A stretch of 64,000 nt of DNA from Bacteroidetes bacterium UBA4414 (GTDB lineage Bacteria > Bacteroidota > Bacteroidia > Chitinophagales > Chitinophagaceae): assembly GCA_002389765.1 (NCBI GenBank), contig DGQM01000025.1, forward strand, positions 1 to 64,000, in the 5' to 3' direction. The notes under the pieces were generated by a model that was not told the DNA's origin, did not search any database, and was given only the letters and a program-made list of their open reading frames with translations. Positions within the stretch are counted from its first letter, which is position 1, and every line of letters starts with the position of its first letter. The position numbers were made by a program, and so were the translations under genes. Below, piece by piece: positions 1 to 8,571 of the stretch.

Positions 1-678
1 TATTTATGTACATCACATAAGAAAGGGGTAAGTAGTTTACAGCTTGCAGAAGATTTAGGTGTAACGCAAAAGACAGCATGGTTTATGATGCACCGTATCA
101 GGGAAATGTTTAAAGAAAATGCACCTAAGATGTTGGAAGGAACTGTTGAAATGGATGAAACCTATGTAAAGACAGGTGGTGGAAGTAACAATGTACCTAC
201 ACATCCTAATGCACCTAAAAGGGGTACACAAGGAAGAAGCAGTAAGGACAAGACACCTGTATTTGGTATGATACAAAGGGATGGTAAGGTAATAGCAATG
301 CAGGTGGTAGATACCAAGTTGAAAACACTAAAGCCTATCATTGAAAGACTGGTAAAGAAAGGAACAGTAGTAGTAACAGATGATTTCATGTCCTATAGGC
401 ATTTAAGACTACAGTACATCCATGAAATAATCAATCACACTAACAAAGAATATGCAAGGGGTGAATTTCACACTAATACCATAGAAAGTTTTTGGAGCGT
501 ATTTAAAAGGGGGTATTATGGCATTTATCATTTCATGAGCAAAAAGCACCTGCAAAGGTATTGTGATGAATTTGCCTATAGGTACAATAACAAGGAAAAG
601 GATTCAATAGATAGGTTTGAAGATGCAATAAAGAAATGTAGTGGAACAAGATTAACATATAAGGCACTTACAGCTTAA
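1..678 (+). CDS. IS1595-family transposase (5' end outside window)
   Basis: The frame is open from the first base, so the gene starts upstream of the window. The earliest residues (SSLQLAEDLGVTQKTAWFMM) are the helix-turn-helix-like region typical of IS1595/ISXO2 transposases and lie before the first in-frame ATG at base 85, which is therefore internal. A DDE-type catalytic set is visible: Asp in VEMDETY (codon 154-156), Asp in VVTDDF (codon 379-381) and Glu in NTIESFW (codon 484-486). The C-terminal part is complete and has no frameshift, so the element may be functional. Left end and target duplication cannot be seen. Confidence 0.9.
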   Translation, partial: YLCTSHKKGVSSLQLAEDLGVTQKTAWFMMHRIREMFKENAPKMLEGTVEMDETYVKTGGGSNNVPTHPNAPKRGTQGRSSKDKTPVFGMIQRDGKVIAMQVVDTKLKTLKPIIERLVKKGTVVVTDDFMSYRHLRLQYIHEIINHTNKEYARGEFHTNTIESFWSVFKRGYYGIYHFMSKKHLQRYCDEFAYRYNNKEKDSIDRFEDAIKKCSGTRLTYKALTA

Positions 679-699
679 TAATTTTAGGTAAATTTGCTT

Positions 700-843
700 A
701 TGGCTGAAAAGAAAAAGACTAAGAAAGTCAGGGCAAACAAGTATGAAAAGCCATTAAAGATTAATGGCACCTTTGAAGAAGCTATAGCGGTTTGCATGAC
801 AAGTGCAGACAAGAAAGTAGCTGAAAAGAAGAAGAACGCTTAA
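700..843 (+). CDS. Small basic passenger protein of the IS1595 element (47 aa)
   Basis: An ATG at 700, 21 bp after the transposase stop, opens a 47-residue frame. It is Lys-rich at both ends (MAEKKKTKK... and ...AEKKKNA) around a core reading KPLKINGTFEEAIAVCMTS. Same strand, short spacing and matching composition suggest it is carried by the element. From memory, small proteins with a PLKI.GTF-type core are frequent in Bacteroidota, but I cannot name a function. It may be a nucleic-acid-binding accessory or a host gene adjacent to the insertion. Confidence 0.55.
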   Translation: MAEKKKTKKVRANKYEKPLKINGTFEEAIAVCMTSADKKVAEKKKNA

Positions 844-1195
844 TATTTCCTACCAAGCGTTCACAGTTTTTAATATTAATATGATATTTTACTTATTTAA
901 GTAAATTTGGAAGTATATCTGCTTGGGGCTGAATTTTGTCCAAAGTGGTATGTAGTTGGGAATTTTTATTTGTTTTTACAAAACTGATTAACAGTTGTTT
1001 TTACATAATTGTGAATATCATAAATAAGCTAATCGTTTCTTTGTAATTATATGATATTCAATAAGTTGTATTGTGTATTTGGCATAATTTTTGAACACAT
1101 TAAAAAAGAAGCATAAATTTTAATCCGAGCCACATTGTAAGGCGTAGATATTGTGCTTAACTTTCATGTAAACAAGTTCTTTTAACCAAAAATTA
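844..1195. other. AT-rich intergenic region after the IS element
   Basis: No convincing gene on either strand. It contains an 8-bp inverted repeat at 888-905 (TTTACTTA, 2-nt loop, TAAGTAAA), which could end transcription of the IS genes. The right end of the element should lie here, but I could not identify a terminal repeat because the left end is outside the window. Confidence 0.5.
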
Positions 1196-1669
1196 GTGCC
1201 TATGATATTCTCACGTACGTACCGGTACCAATCATCAATGCGTCCGGATGACATTAAAGTTCGTTTACTTGGTAAGCATGTAAAGGTTCACAATCTTGAT
1301 TTTGAAGTATCTGAAAAAGACAGAATCATCAGAGTGATTCCACACGCAGAGCAGGAAAACGAAATCAGGACATTACCAATCACACATGTTGAGTTAAGTA
1401 ATAAGGGGGACAAGACTCAGATTGTGATCAGTTCTAAAATGCGCAAAATAGATTCCGGGGGGCCATTGTTGATAATGATATTCTGTTTGTTCTTATTTAT
1501 AGCTACTATAGTTACTATGACTGTAGGCAAAGGACTTCACATTTATACTTACACTTTTGGTATTATAGGTGTTTTAATATTCACAGTCTTTTGGCTAAGG
1601 ATGGAGAGAGGATATTTTGATTATGTCCGCAAAATCAGAGATTACATCAAAAAACAAAGTGTGGCTTAA
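1196..1669 (+). CDS. Hypothetical two-helix membrane protein
   Basis: I do not recognise this 157-residue protein. It has a polar N-terminal domain of about 87 residues rich in charged beta-like stretches, then two hydrophobic helices (about residues 89-110 and 116-133) and a basic C-terminal tail (VRKIRDYIKKQ). That suggests a small inner-membrane protein with a cytoplasmic or periplasmic sensor-like head. The start at 1196 is a GTG; an ATG two codons later (1202) is an equally good choice. The stop codon lies inside the perfect inverted repeat that ends the gene. Confidence 0.6.
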   Translation: MPMIFSRTYRYQSSMRPDDIKVRLLGKHVKVHNLDFEVSEKDRIIRVIPHAEQENEIRTLPITHVELSNKGDKTQIVISSKMRKIDSGGPLLIMIFCLFLFIATIVTMTVGKGLHIYTYTFGIIGVLIFTVFWLRMERGYFDYVRKIRDYIKKQSVA

Positions 1670-1684
1670 GCCACACTTTGTTTT
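1651..1684. terminator. Bidirectional intrinsic terminator
   Basis: A perfect 34-bp palindrome with 17-bp arms, A-rich on the left and T-rich on the right, lies between convergent genes and includes the stop codon (1667-1669) of the upstream gene. It can serve both strands. Confidence 0.85.
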
Positions 1685-2238
1685 TATTGAATAAATGGTT
1701 TCAGTGAGTCTATTGGGGTATCACCCGTAAATATCTTTATCAGTTTCCTGTCTTTGTTATAAATGTTGATCTGCGGTAGTGATTGGTATGTAAATGTATT
1801 TTTAATAAAGCCGCTGTGGTCTAACAACATCTTCAGTTCAGGCGTGTCGAATACTTTTGTAGATGAGTTAAAAAAGTCGATATACTCTTTCATAACAGTG
1901 TCTGCAAGTAACAATACCTCAGTATTTTTGAACGCATCTATGTTTTTGGTCATGCTAATAGTTTCTTCTTGGCAATGTCCGCATGTAGGGTTATACATCA
2001 TCACCAATACATTTTTCTTGGCAGGTATATCTTTCGTTGTATATAGTTCACCACTGCCACTTTTATTTAGCATGTGCAATCCTTTTAATGGTGGCATAGG
2101 CGCACCTACTTCTTTGTAGTTGATGCTGGTATCAGCATTAGTAGCTGTTGTTCCTGTATTGTTCTTTTTCTTCTTTTGGGCGAATGTTATCAAAACACTT
2201 CCCATCAGGCAAAGAATGATTAGTAATTTGCGTTGCAT
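1684..2238 (-). CDS. Secreted thioredoxin-fold (redoxin-like) protein
   Basis: 184 aa. An N-terminal signal peptide (MQRKLLIILCLMGSVLITFA, then QKKKK) is followed by a low-complexity linker and a thioredoxin-like domain with a CGHC active site at residues 86-89 (context MYNPTCGHCQ) and a cis-Pro candidate in SLPQI near residue 155. This points to a periplasmic thiol reductase or peroxiredoxin-like protein of the TlpA/AhpC-TSA clan. The substrate is unknown. It is divergently transcribed from rarA with about 43 bp between the starts, and ends convergently at the shared terminator. Confidence 0.75.
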   Translation of the reverse strand: MQRKLLIILCLMGSVLITFAQKKKKNNTGTTATNADTSINYKEVGAPMPPLKGLHMLNKSGSGELYTTKDIPAKKNVLVMMYNPTCGHCQEETISMTKNIDAFKNTEVLLLADTVMKEYIDFFNSSTKVFDTPELKMLLDHSGFIKNTFTYQSLPQINIYNKDRKLIKIFTGDTPIDSLKPFIQ

Positions 2239-2281
2239 AGAGCGAATTTAGTGAAATCCCTATTAATGAATTGCTAATAAT

Positions 2282-3553
2282 ATGACAGACAATATTCAGA
2301 CACCGTTGGCAGAGCGTATGCGTCCCAGAGCCCTGGCTAATTATATTGGCCAGCAACATCTGGTGGGCAAGGGAAAGGTGTTGGAGCAGATGATACAGAA
2401 CAGAAAAGCACATTCAATAATATTTTGGGGGCCTCCGGGTGTGGGTAAAACAACACTCGCACAAATCATAGCACACTCGCTGGAGATGCAGATATTTTCG
2501 CTCAGTGCCATAGATAGCGGGGTAAAGGAAGTGCGTAGCGTGATTGATGCGGCTAAAAAACTAGGGCATGCACTTTTGTTTATAGACGAGATACACCGCT
2601 TTAATAAGGCACAACAGGATAGCTTGCTGGGGGCTGTGGAAAAGGGTATAGTAACCTTGATTGGTGCTACAACAGAAAACCCGTCTTTCGAGGTAATAGG
2701 GGCCTTGCTGAGCCGCTGCCAGGTATATGTACTACAGCCCCTTACGGAAGATGAGCTGAAAGAAATGGTGAATCAGGCACTGGAGCAGGATGTATGGCTA
2801 ATGGCACAGCATGTAAAAGTACAGGAGTTGGAAGCGCTACTTCGGTTGAGTGGCGGAGATGGCAGAAGGTTATTGAATCTGTTGGAGCTGATTGTAACAT
2901 CATTAACAGGTGATGAAAAGATAATTACCGATGCTGCCGTGCAGGATATTGTGCAGCGTAAAATGGCGCTGTACGATAAGACAGGAGAGCAGCACTATGA
3001 TATCATCTCTGCCTTTATTAAGTCTATACGTGGTAGCGATCCTAATGCTGCGGTGTATTATCTGGCACGTATGATATCGGGTGGGGAAGACCCTAAGTTT
3101 ATAGCCCGCCGTATGGTGATACTTGCCAGCGAGGATATTGGCAATGCAAACCCCAATGCCTTGCTGTTGGCTACCACTACGTTTCAGGCAGTAGAAATGA
3201 TTGGCTATCCGGAGTGCAGGATAATCCTTTCTCAATGTGCTACGTATTTAGCATCGTCTGCCAAGAGTAATGCTTCGTATATGGCCATCAACTATGCGCA
3301 AGATCTTGTTGCTAAAACGGGCGATCTGCCGGTGCCCCTACAAATAAGAAATGCGCCTACCAAGCTGATGAAAAACTTGGATTATGGCAAAGGCTACGAA
3401 TATGCCCATAGCCACGAAGGAAACTTTGTAAACATGGAGTTTCTACCCGATGGGGTAGCAGGTGTAAAGCTCTACGACCCGGGCGATAATGCGGCTGAAG
3501 CACGCATCAGGGAGTACCTGCGCAATTGCTGGAAGGAGAAGTACGGGTATTAA
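2282..3553 (+). CDS. rarA: Replication-associated recombination protein A (AAA+ ATPase)
   Basis: 423 aa, normal for RarA/MgsA. Walker A is GPPGVGKT (50-57), Walker B/DEAH-like motif DEIH (102-105), sensor-1 region IGATTENPSF (about 128-136). The C-terminal half (SGGEDPKFIARRM, ASEDIGNANP) matches the MgsA oligomerisation domain. The family acts on single-stranded DNA at stalled replication forks as a clamp-loader-like tetramer. It stands alone on the plus strand, and its stop lies three bases from the end of the convergent TonB-like gene. Confidence 0.95.
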   Translation: MTDNIQTPLAERMRPRALANYIGQQHLVGKGKVLEQMIQNRKAHSIIFWGPPGVGKTTLAQIIAHSLEMQIFSLSAIDSGVKEVRSVIDAAKKLGHALLFIDEIHRFNKAQQDSLLGAVEKGIVTLIGATTENPSFEVIGALLSRCQVYVLQPLTEDELKEMVNQALEQDVWLMAQHVKVQELEALLRLSGGDGRRLLNLLELIVTSLTGDEKIITDAAVQDIVQRKMALYDKTGEQHYDIISAFIKSIRGSDPNAAVYYLARMISGGEDPKFIARRMVILASEDIGNANPNALLLATTTFQAVEMIGYPECRIILSQCATYLASSAKSNASYMAINYAQDLVAKTGDLPVPLQIRNAPTKLMKNLDYGKGYEYAHSHEGNFVNMEFLPDGVAGVKLYDPGDNAAEARIREYLRNCWKEKYGY

Positions 3554-3556
3554 TGC

Positions 3557-3955
3557 TCATTGCAAGTGAATGTATACAGGCAAATTATAGTAGGACGGTA
3601 CTTTCTTACCACCATACTCTGCCGGCTCCCATTTAGGCATGCTCAGTAGCAGTGTTTTTATGGCAGAGTCCAGTAGAGGATTAGTCGGTTTAATGATTTT
3701 AGGATTAGAAATACTGCCGTCCGCCTCTACCACAAAGCTTGTTATTACCTTTTCAGGGTATCCATTATAGCTGATATTTTCAGGTATACGCAGGTGTTTA
3801 CTCAGGTAGTGACTAACGTCATAATTGGCTTTTGGAAGCTTATCTACGTAAATAAATGTTTCTGTTTTGCCCGTTTTCACATCTTTCCTGATGGTGGTGT
3901 CCTGTCCTCTTGCCAAAAATGGTAACAACATGAATATCATGCAAATGCGCGTCAT
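3557..3955 (-). CDS. Secreted TonB C-terminal-domain-like protein
   Basis: 132 aa with a short signal peptide (cleavage near ARGQ, about residue 18). The mature part resembles the TonB C-terminal fold: YPEKVITSFVVEADGSISNPKII, then a helix (LLDSAIKTLLLSMPKW) and a final strand with P-A-E-Y-G-G-K-K-V. There is no transmembrane anchor or proline-rich spanner, so it is not a classical energy transducer. Such stand-alone secreted copies are common in Bacteroidota and their role is unclear. Confidence 0.65.
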   Translation of the reverse strand: MTRICMIFMLLPFLARGQDTTIRKDVKTGKTETFIYVDKLPKANYDVSHYLSKHLRIPENISYNGYPEKVITSFVVEADGSISNPKIIKPTNPLLDSAIKTLLLSMPKWEPAEYGGKKVPSYYNLPVYIHLQ

Positions 3956-4055
3956 AAAATGATTTTAGTTTATAGACACGAAAATGCGATTTTTGCATAA
4001 ATAACCCCTTGTCAGGTAAGCTTTCGCTAAAATTTTAAAAATTTCTTTAAAATAT

Positions 4056-4087
4056 TTTGTCTGAATAGATTTAACGCATTACCTTTG
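4056..4087 (+). promoter_or_regulatory. Promoter of the ribosomal protein operon
   Basis: TTTG at 4056-4059 and TACCTTTG at 4080-4087 are separated by 20 bp, an exact match to the Bacteroidota housekeeping promoter (-33 TTTG, -7 TAnnTTTG). It is followed by CAGTCCC and a leader of about 30 nt to the rpsJ start. Confidence 0.85.
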
Positions 4088-4125
4088 CAGTCCCAAATTT
4101 TACGGGTTAGAAGTTATTTATAAGT

Positions 4126-4431
4126 ATGTCACAGCGTATCAGAATAAAACTGAAATCTTACGACCACAGCTTGGTTGATAAGTCTGCAGAGAAAATCGTT
4201 AAGACTGTGCGCAATACGGGAGCAGTGGTTACAGGCCCTATTCCGTTGCCAACAGAGAAGAAGATCTTTACAGTGTTGCGTTCGCCGCACGTTAACAAGA
4301 AAGCACGTGAGCAGTTCCAGCTTTGCACGCACAAGCGTTTGTTGGATATCTACACGTCATCATCTCGCACAGTAGATGCGCTTTCAAAGCTTGATTTGCC
4401 AAGTGGCGTAGAAGTAGAAATTAAAGCTTGA
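4126..4431 (+). CDS. rpsJ: 30S ribosomal protein S10
   Basis: 101 aa, standard length. MSQRIRIKLKSYDHSLVDKSAEKIV and GPIPLPTEKKIFTVLRSPHV are diagnostic of S10, which sits in the head of the 30S subunit and also joins transcription antitermination complexes. It is the first gene of the cluster. The rpsL-rpsG-fusA genes that often precede it in bacteria are absent here, and it has its own promoter directly upstream. Confidence 0.98.
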   Translation: MSQRIRIKLKSYDHSLVDKSAEKIVKTVRNTGAVVTGPIPLPTEKKIFTVLRSPHVNKKAREQFQLCTHKRLLDIYTSSSRTVDALSKLDLPSGVEVEIKA

Positions 4432-4474
4432 TAGAAGCTTTACAGTTCTTTAAAAAATTAGAAAAACAGCTTAT

Positions 4475-4499
4475 CCCGATCCACACATAGGCAATCGGG
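4475..4499 (+). promoter_or_regulatory. Intercistronic hairpin between rpsJ and rplC
   Basis: CCCGAT (4475-4480) pairs with ATCGGG (4494-4499) across a 13-nt loop in the 90-bp rpsJ-rplC spacer. There is no U-tract, so it is more likely a processing or translational control element than a terminator. Confidence 0.4.
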
Positions 4500-4521
4500 C
4501 GCTAGGCTAAAATATAATAAA

Positions 4522-5139
4522 ATGAAAGGTATTATTGGTAAAAAAATCGGCATGACCAGTGTGTTCGAGCCGAACGGTAAGCAAACAGCTTGCACCATCA
4601 TAGAGGCCGGCCCTTGTGTGGTTACTCAAAAGAAAACCGTAGATACCGACGGTTATGATGCGTTGCAAATCGCATTCGGAGAGGCTAAAGAGAAAAACAC
4701 TCCTAAAGCACTCCTCAATCACTTCGCCAAAGCAAGCACATCTCCAAAGGCGATAGTTAAGGAAATTCGTAATTGTTCCATTGATAAACAAGTTGGTGAA
4801 TCACTAACATGCGAAATCTTCGCAGAAGGTGAAAAAGTAAGTGTGATCGGTACCACTAAAGGTAAAGGTTTCCAAGGTGTTGTTAAACGTCACGGATTCT
4901 CTGGTGTGGGTGAAGCATCGCATGGTCAGCACGATCGTCAGCGTGCTCCGGGTTCTATCGGTGGTTCATCATACCCAAGCCGCGTATTTAAAGGTATGCG
5001 CATGGCTGGTCGTATGGGTGGCGATCAGGTAAAGATCAAAGCACTGCGTGTTGTTAAAGTGTTCCCAGAACAAAACTACATCCTTGTTAGTGGTTCTGTA
5101 CCGGGTCACAATGGTTCAATCGTTTTAATCCAGAATTAA
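4522..5139 (+). CDS. rplC: 50S ribosomal protein L3
   Basis: 205 aa. It begins MKGIIGKKIGMTSVF and carries the conserved loop region GTTKGKGFQGVVKRHGF. The stretch RAPGSIGGSSYPSRVFKG aligns with the E. coli segment that carries the PrmB-methylated glutamine; here that position appears to be Gly rather than Gln, so this modification is probably absent. L3 is one of the earliest assembly proteins of the 50S subunit. It sits in the S10 operon, 7 bp upstream of rplD. Confidence 0.97.
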   Translation: MKGIIGKKIGMTSVFEPNGKQTACTIIEAGPCVVTQKKTVDTDGYDALQIAFGEAKEKNTPKALLNHFAKASTSPKAIVKEIRNCSIDKQVGESLTCEIFAEGEKVSVIGTTKGKGFQGVVKRHGFSGVGEASHGQHDRQRAPGSIGGSSYPSRVFKGMRMAGRMGGDQVKIKALRVVKVFPEQNYILVSGSVPGHNGSIVLIQN

Positions 5140-5146
5140 TTAAGTC

Positions 5147-5776
5147 ATGCAAGTTGACGTTTATAATAGCAAAGGTGAGAAAACCGGTCGTAGCGTAGAG
5201 CTGCCGGAAGATATATTCAATATCGAACCAAACGATCATTGTATATACCTCGCAGTGAAGCAATATCTTGCTGCACAACGCCAAGGTACGCACAAAACTA
5301 AAACGCGTGCAGAAGTACATGGTGCTTCTAAAAAGCTGCACCGTCAAAAAGGTACCGGTGGTTCTCGTAAAGGTAACATCCGCAACCCATTATATAAAGG
5401 TGGTGGTGCTGTTAACGGTCCTCTTCCTCACGGTTATGATTTTAAAGTAAATCGTAAAGTGAAAGATCTGGCTAAGATGTCTGCATTGTCTCACAAAGCA
5501 CGTGCAAACAAAATAGTAGTAGTTGAAGATCTGAACATCGAGACTCCGAAAACTAAAGATTTTGCTACAATGCTTGGCAAAATCAACGGTACGCAAAAGT
5601 CACTGTTCATTATGCCTGAATACGATGCTAAACTGTACATGAGTGCACGTAACATCGACAGGAATAAAACAGTAGTACTGAGCGATATGAATACATACGA
5701 TCTTGTAAATGCACAAGTATTGGTATTCACAGAGGCTGCAGCAAAAATGTTTAACGAAGCTCCCGCTGAAGCTTAA
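5147..5776 (+). CDS. rplD: 50S ribosomal protein L4
   Basis: 209 aa, family-typical. The extended exit-tunnel loop is seen as KLHRQKGTGGSRKGNIRNP (about residues 65-83). The globular part ends with LVFTEAAAKMF. L4 binds 23S rRNA domain I and lines the peptide tunnel. In gamma-proteobacteria it is the autoregulator of the S10 operon; whether that applies in Bacteroidota cannot be told from the sequence. Confidence 0.97.
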   Translation: MQVDVYNSKGEKTGRSVELPEDIFNIEPNDHCIYLAVKQYLAAQRQGTHKTKTRAEVHGASKKLHRQKGTGGSRKGNIRNPLYKGGGAVNGPLPHGYDFKVNRKVKDLAKMSALSHKARANKIVVVEDLNIETPKTKDFATMLGKINGTQKSLFIMPEYDAKLYMSARNIDRNKTVVLSDMNTYDLVNAQVLVFTEAAAKMFNEAPAEA

Positions 5777-5815
5777 TTAGAAAAGAATTTTCGTAACACG
5801 AAATAATTAAATAAA

Positions 5816-6109
5816 ATGAAACTCACTAACGTATTGGTAAGGCCGGTGATTACTGAGAAAGTAAACACCCAAATGGAGAAATCCGGCCGCTATACCTTTG
5901 TAGTGGATAAGAAGGCTAACAAGCTGGAAATCAAAAAGGCTGTAGAGGAATTTTACGGTGTTAAAGTATCAGATGTAAACACAATCGTTGTTCCTGGTAA
6001 AGTTAAAAACCGTTTCACTAAAGCTGGTTTTATCAGCGGTATGAAATCTTCTTATAAAAAAGCAACAGTAACTCTTGCAGAGGGTGATTCTATCGATTTG
6101 TTCTCGTAA
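5816..6109 (+). CDS. rplW: 50S ribosomal protein L23
   Basis: 97 aa. VLVRPVITEKVNTQMEKSGR and YTFVVDKKANKLEIKKAVEE are clear L23 signatures. L23 sits at the tunnel exit and is the docking site for trigger factor and SRP, whose protein (ffh) is also encoded in this window. It follows rplD after 39 bp and precedes rplB by 21 bp. Confidence 0.97.
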   Translation: MKLTNVLVRPVITEKVNTQMEKSGRYTFVVDKKANKLEIKKAVEEFYGVKVSDVNTIVVPGKVKNRFTKAGFISGMKSSYKKATVTLAEGDSIDLFS

Positions 6110-6130
6110 GATTTGATAAAGAATTAGAAA

Positions 6131-6982
6131 ATGGCATTACGTAAATATAAACCGGTAACAGCCGGTACACGTTGGAGAATAGGTAACGCTTACGCAGAGG
6201 TTACCACTAATGAGCCGGAAAAAAGCTTGCTGGAACCACAAAAGTCTACAGCTGGTCGTAACGCTCAGGGTCGCCGTTCTATGCGCTACATGGGTGGTGG
6301 CAACAAGAAAATGTACCGTATCGTAGATTTCAAACGCGATAAAAAGGACATTCCTGCAACAGTTAAAACTATCGAATACGATCCTAACCGTTCAGCATTC
6401 ATCGCATTGCTTAGCTATGCAGATGGTGAAAAACGCTATATCATTGCCCCTCAGGGTCTTGAAGTTGGAGCTACTGTAGTAAGTGGTGACAGCGTAGCGC
6501 CTGAAGTAGGTAACGCACTGCTGCTGAAAAACATGCCACTTGGTACTGTTATTCACAACATTGAAATGCAACCTGGTAAAGGTGGTTCAATGGCACGCTC
6601 TGCTGGTACTTATGCTCAGTTGAATGCGAAAGAAGAAAAATATTGCGTACTGAAAATGCCAAGTGGTGAGTTGCGTAAAGTGCTTAGCACTTGTATGGCA
6701 ACTGTAGGTACAGTTTCTAACAGCGACCACGCTCTGCAATCAATGGGTAAAGCAGGTCGTAACCGTTGGAAAGGTATCAAACCACGCAACCGTGGTGTTG
6801 CAATGAACCCTGTAGATCACCCGATGGGTGGTGGTGAAGGCCGTTCTTCTGGTGGTCACCCACGTAGCCGCACAGGTAAATATGCGAAAGGTGAAAGCAC
6901 ACGTAGCACTACAAAAGGTAGCAACAAGCTGATCATCCAACGTCGCAACGGTAAAAAACTTTCAGGTAAATACAAAAAATAA
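6131..6982 (+). CDS. rplB: 50S ribosomal protein L2
   Basis: 283 aa, slightly longer than the usual 273-276. It contains the conserved core RIVDFKRDKKDIPATVKTIE and the C-terminal peptidyl-transferase-proximal motif NPVDHPMGGGEG, in which the important Asp-His pair is kept while the second His of the usual HPHGGGEG is Met. L2 is required for subunit joining and peptidyl transferase activity. It is the central gene of the S10 block. Confidence 0.97.
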   Translation: MALRKYKPVTAGTRWRIGNAYAEVTTNEPEKSLLEPQKSTAGRNAQGRRSMRYMGGGNKKMYRIVDFKRDKKDIPATVKTIEYDPNRSAFIALLSYADGEKRYIIAPQGLEVGATVVSGDSVAPEVGNALLLKNMPLGTVIHNIEMQPGKGGSMARSAGTYAQLNAKEEKYCVLKMPSGELRKVLSTCMATVGTVSNSDHALQSMGKAGRNRWKGIKPRNRGVAMNPVDHPMGGGEGRSSGGHPRSRTGKYAKGESTRSTTKGSNKLIIQRRNGKKLSGKYKK

Positions 6983-7013
6983 CCAGGGACTCCCTGATAA
7001 AATATAACGAATA

Positions 7014-7280
7014 ATGGCTCGTTCAATTAAAAAAGGACCTTATGTAGATGCAAAGCTCGACAAGAAAGTCGAAGCTATGAACGAAGGCAAAACTAAGAAA
7101 GGTGTTATCAAAACGTGGAGTCGTCGCTCTACAATTACACCGGACTTTGTAGGTCAGACGTTTGCAGTACACAACGGTAACAAATTCATTCCGGTTTATG
7201 TAACTGAATTTATGGTTGGTCACAAACTAGGCGAATTTGCACCTACACGCAACTTTAAAGGCCATAGTGGTAGTAAATAA
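7014..7280 (+). CDS. rpsS: 30S ribosomal protein S19
   Basis: 88 aa. MARSIKKGPYVDAKL and the C-terminal GHKLGEFAPTRNFKGHSG are diagnostic. S19 forms a complex with S13 in the 30S head near the A-site tRNA. It follows rplB after 31 bp and is separated from rplV by a 60-bp spacer containing short GC-rich inverted segments. Confidence 0.97.
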   Translation: MARSIKKGPYVDAKLDKKVEAMNEGKTKKGVIKTWSRRSTITPDFVGQTFAVHNGNKFIPVYVTEFMVGHKLGEFAPTRNFKGHSGSK

Positions 7281-7340
7281 TTAATTAAATAAATTTTGGT
7301 GCCATCTTCTGGCGGCATCGCTTAAGTAATAAATAATAAA

Positions 7341-7703
7341 ATGGAAGCTGTAGCTCGTTTACGTAACTATCCTACATCGCCGCGCAAAATGCGCCTGTTG
7401 GCAGATTTGATTCGTGGTATGGATGTAGAAAATGCGCTGAATACATTGAAATTCAGCACTAAGCATCCTTCTGTTCCTTTGGAAAAACTGTTGTTGAGTG
7501 CCATTGCAAACTGGAGGGTTAAAAATGAAGGTGTTGACGTAGCAGGCGCAAACCTGTATGTAAAAACCATCTTTGTAGATGGTGGTCGTACACTGAAGCG
7601 CATGAACCCTGCTCCGCAAGGCCGTGCTTACAGGTTGCGCAAACGCAGCAACCACATTACTCTTATTGTGGACAGCAAAACTGCCGTAGCAGCTAACGCA
7701 TAA
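7341..7703 (+). CDS. rplV: 50S ribosomal protein L22
   Basis: 120 aa. RNYPTSPRKMRLLADLIRGM near the N terminus and the tunnel-loop/C-terminal segment RAYRLRKRSNHITLIV identify L22, which lines the exit tunnel together with L4. The start has the A-rich context AATAATAAAATG without a Shine-Dalgarno sequence, as for most genes of this operon. Confidence 0.96.
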   Translation: MEAVARLRNYPTSPRKMRLLADLIRGMDVENALNTLKFSTKHPSVPLEKLLLSAIANWRVKNEGVDVAGANLYVKTIFVDGGRTLKRMNPAPQGRAYRLRKRSNHITLIVDSKTAVAANA

Positions 7704-7734
7704 TTTTTAAACATTCAACTTAATAATATAACGA

Positions 7735-8532
7735 ATGGGTCAAAAAACTAATCCTATAGGTAACAGGTTGGGTATCGTTCGCGGATGGGACTCAATGTGG
7801 TTTGGCGAGAAAAAGGATTTCGGTCAGAAACTGGTAGAGGATCACAAAATCCGTACTTACCTGAATGCACGTATCAATAAAGGCGGTATTTCTCGTATCG
7901 TTATTGAGCGTACACTGGGTAAACTGATCATTACTATCCATACTTCTAAGCCTGGTATCATTATAGGTAAGGGCGGTTCTGAAGTTGATCGCATTAAAGA
8001 AGAGTTGAAAAAACTCACTGGTAAAGAAGACGTTCAGATCAACATTATGGAGATCCGTCGTCCTGAACTGGATGCGAACATCGTGGGCGAAACTATCGCT
8101 CGTCAGTTGGAAAGCCGTGTTAGCTACAAGCGTGCTGTTAAAATGGCAATCTCTACCGCTATGCGCATGGGTGCAGAGGGTATCAAGATAAAAGTAGGTG
8201 GCCGTTTGGGTGGTGCTGAAATCGCTCGTTCTGAAGAGTTCAAGCAAGGTCGCACTCCACTGCATACATATCGTATGGATATTGACTATGCATCAGTATT
8301 TGCACTGACTGTATATGGTAAAATCGGTATCAAAGTTTGGATATGTAAAGGTGAAGTACTTGGCAAACGTGATTTGAACCCTAACTTCTCTGCAGGTTCT
8401 GACAACCGTGGTAATGCTGCAGGTGGTGGCCGTCCGGAAGGTGGTCAACGTGGTGAAGGTCGTGGCGAACGTCGCGGTGGCGGTGAGCGCCGTGGTGGTG
8501 GCGAACGTCGCGGTGGTGGCAAAGGCCGTTAA
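7735..8532 (+). CDS. rpsC: 30S ribosomal protein S3 with Gly/Arg-rich tail
   Basis: 265 aa, clearly longer than the usual 205-235. The KH domain is recognisable (GIIIGKGGSEVDRIKEEL) and the C-terminal domain is normal through VWICKGEVLGKRD. The last 40 or so residues form a Gly/Arg/Glu tail with repeated ERRGGG units (three near-identical copies at about 8460-8520). S3 lines the mRNA entry channel and has helicase activity in E. coli; a basic RGG-like tail could touch mRNA, but that is inference. Confidence 0.97.
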   Translation: MGQKTNPIGNRLGIVRGWDSMWFGEKKDFGQKLVEDHKIRTYLNARINKGGISRIVIERTLGKLIITIHTSKPGIIIGKGGSEVDRIKEELKKLTGKEDVQINIMEIRRPELDANIVGETIARQLESRVSYKRAVKMAISTAMRMGAEGIKIKVGGRLGGAEIARSEEFKQGRTPLHTYRMDIDYASVFALTVYGKIGIKVWICKGEVLGKRDLNPNFSAGSDNRGNAAGGGRPEGGQRGEGRGERRGGGERRGGGERRGGGKGR

Positions 8533-8571
8533 TTGTAAAATAATTAGAGCAACTATTTAAATATTGTAACA

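Noticed and set aside
929..990. GGGGCTG sequence as a possible IS terminal repeat
   Set aside because: Orientation is wrong for the right end of the IS1595 element and no partner repeat is visible, as the left end is outside the window.
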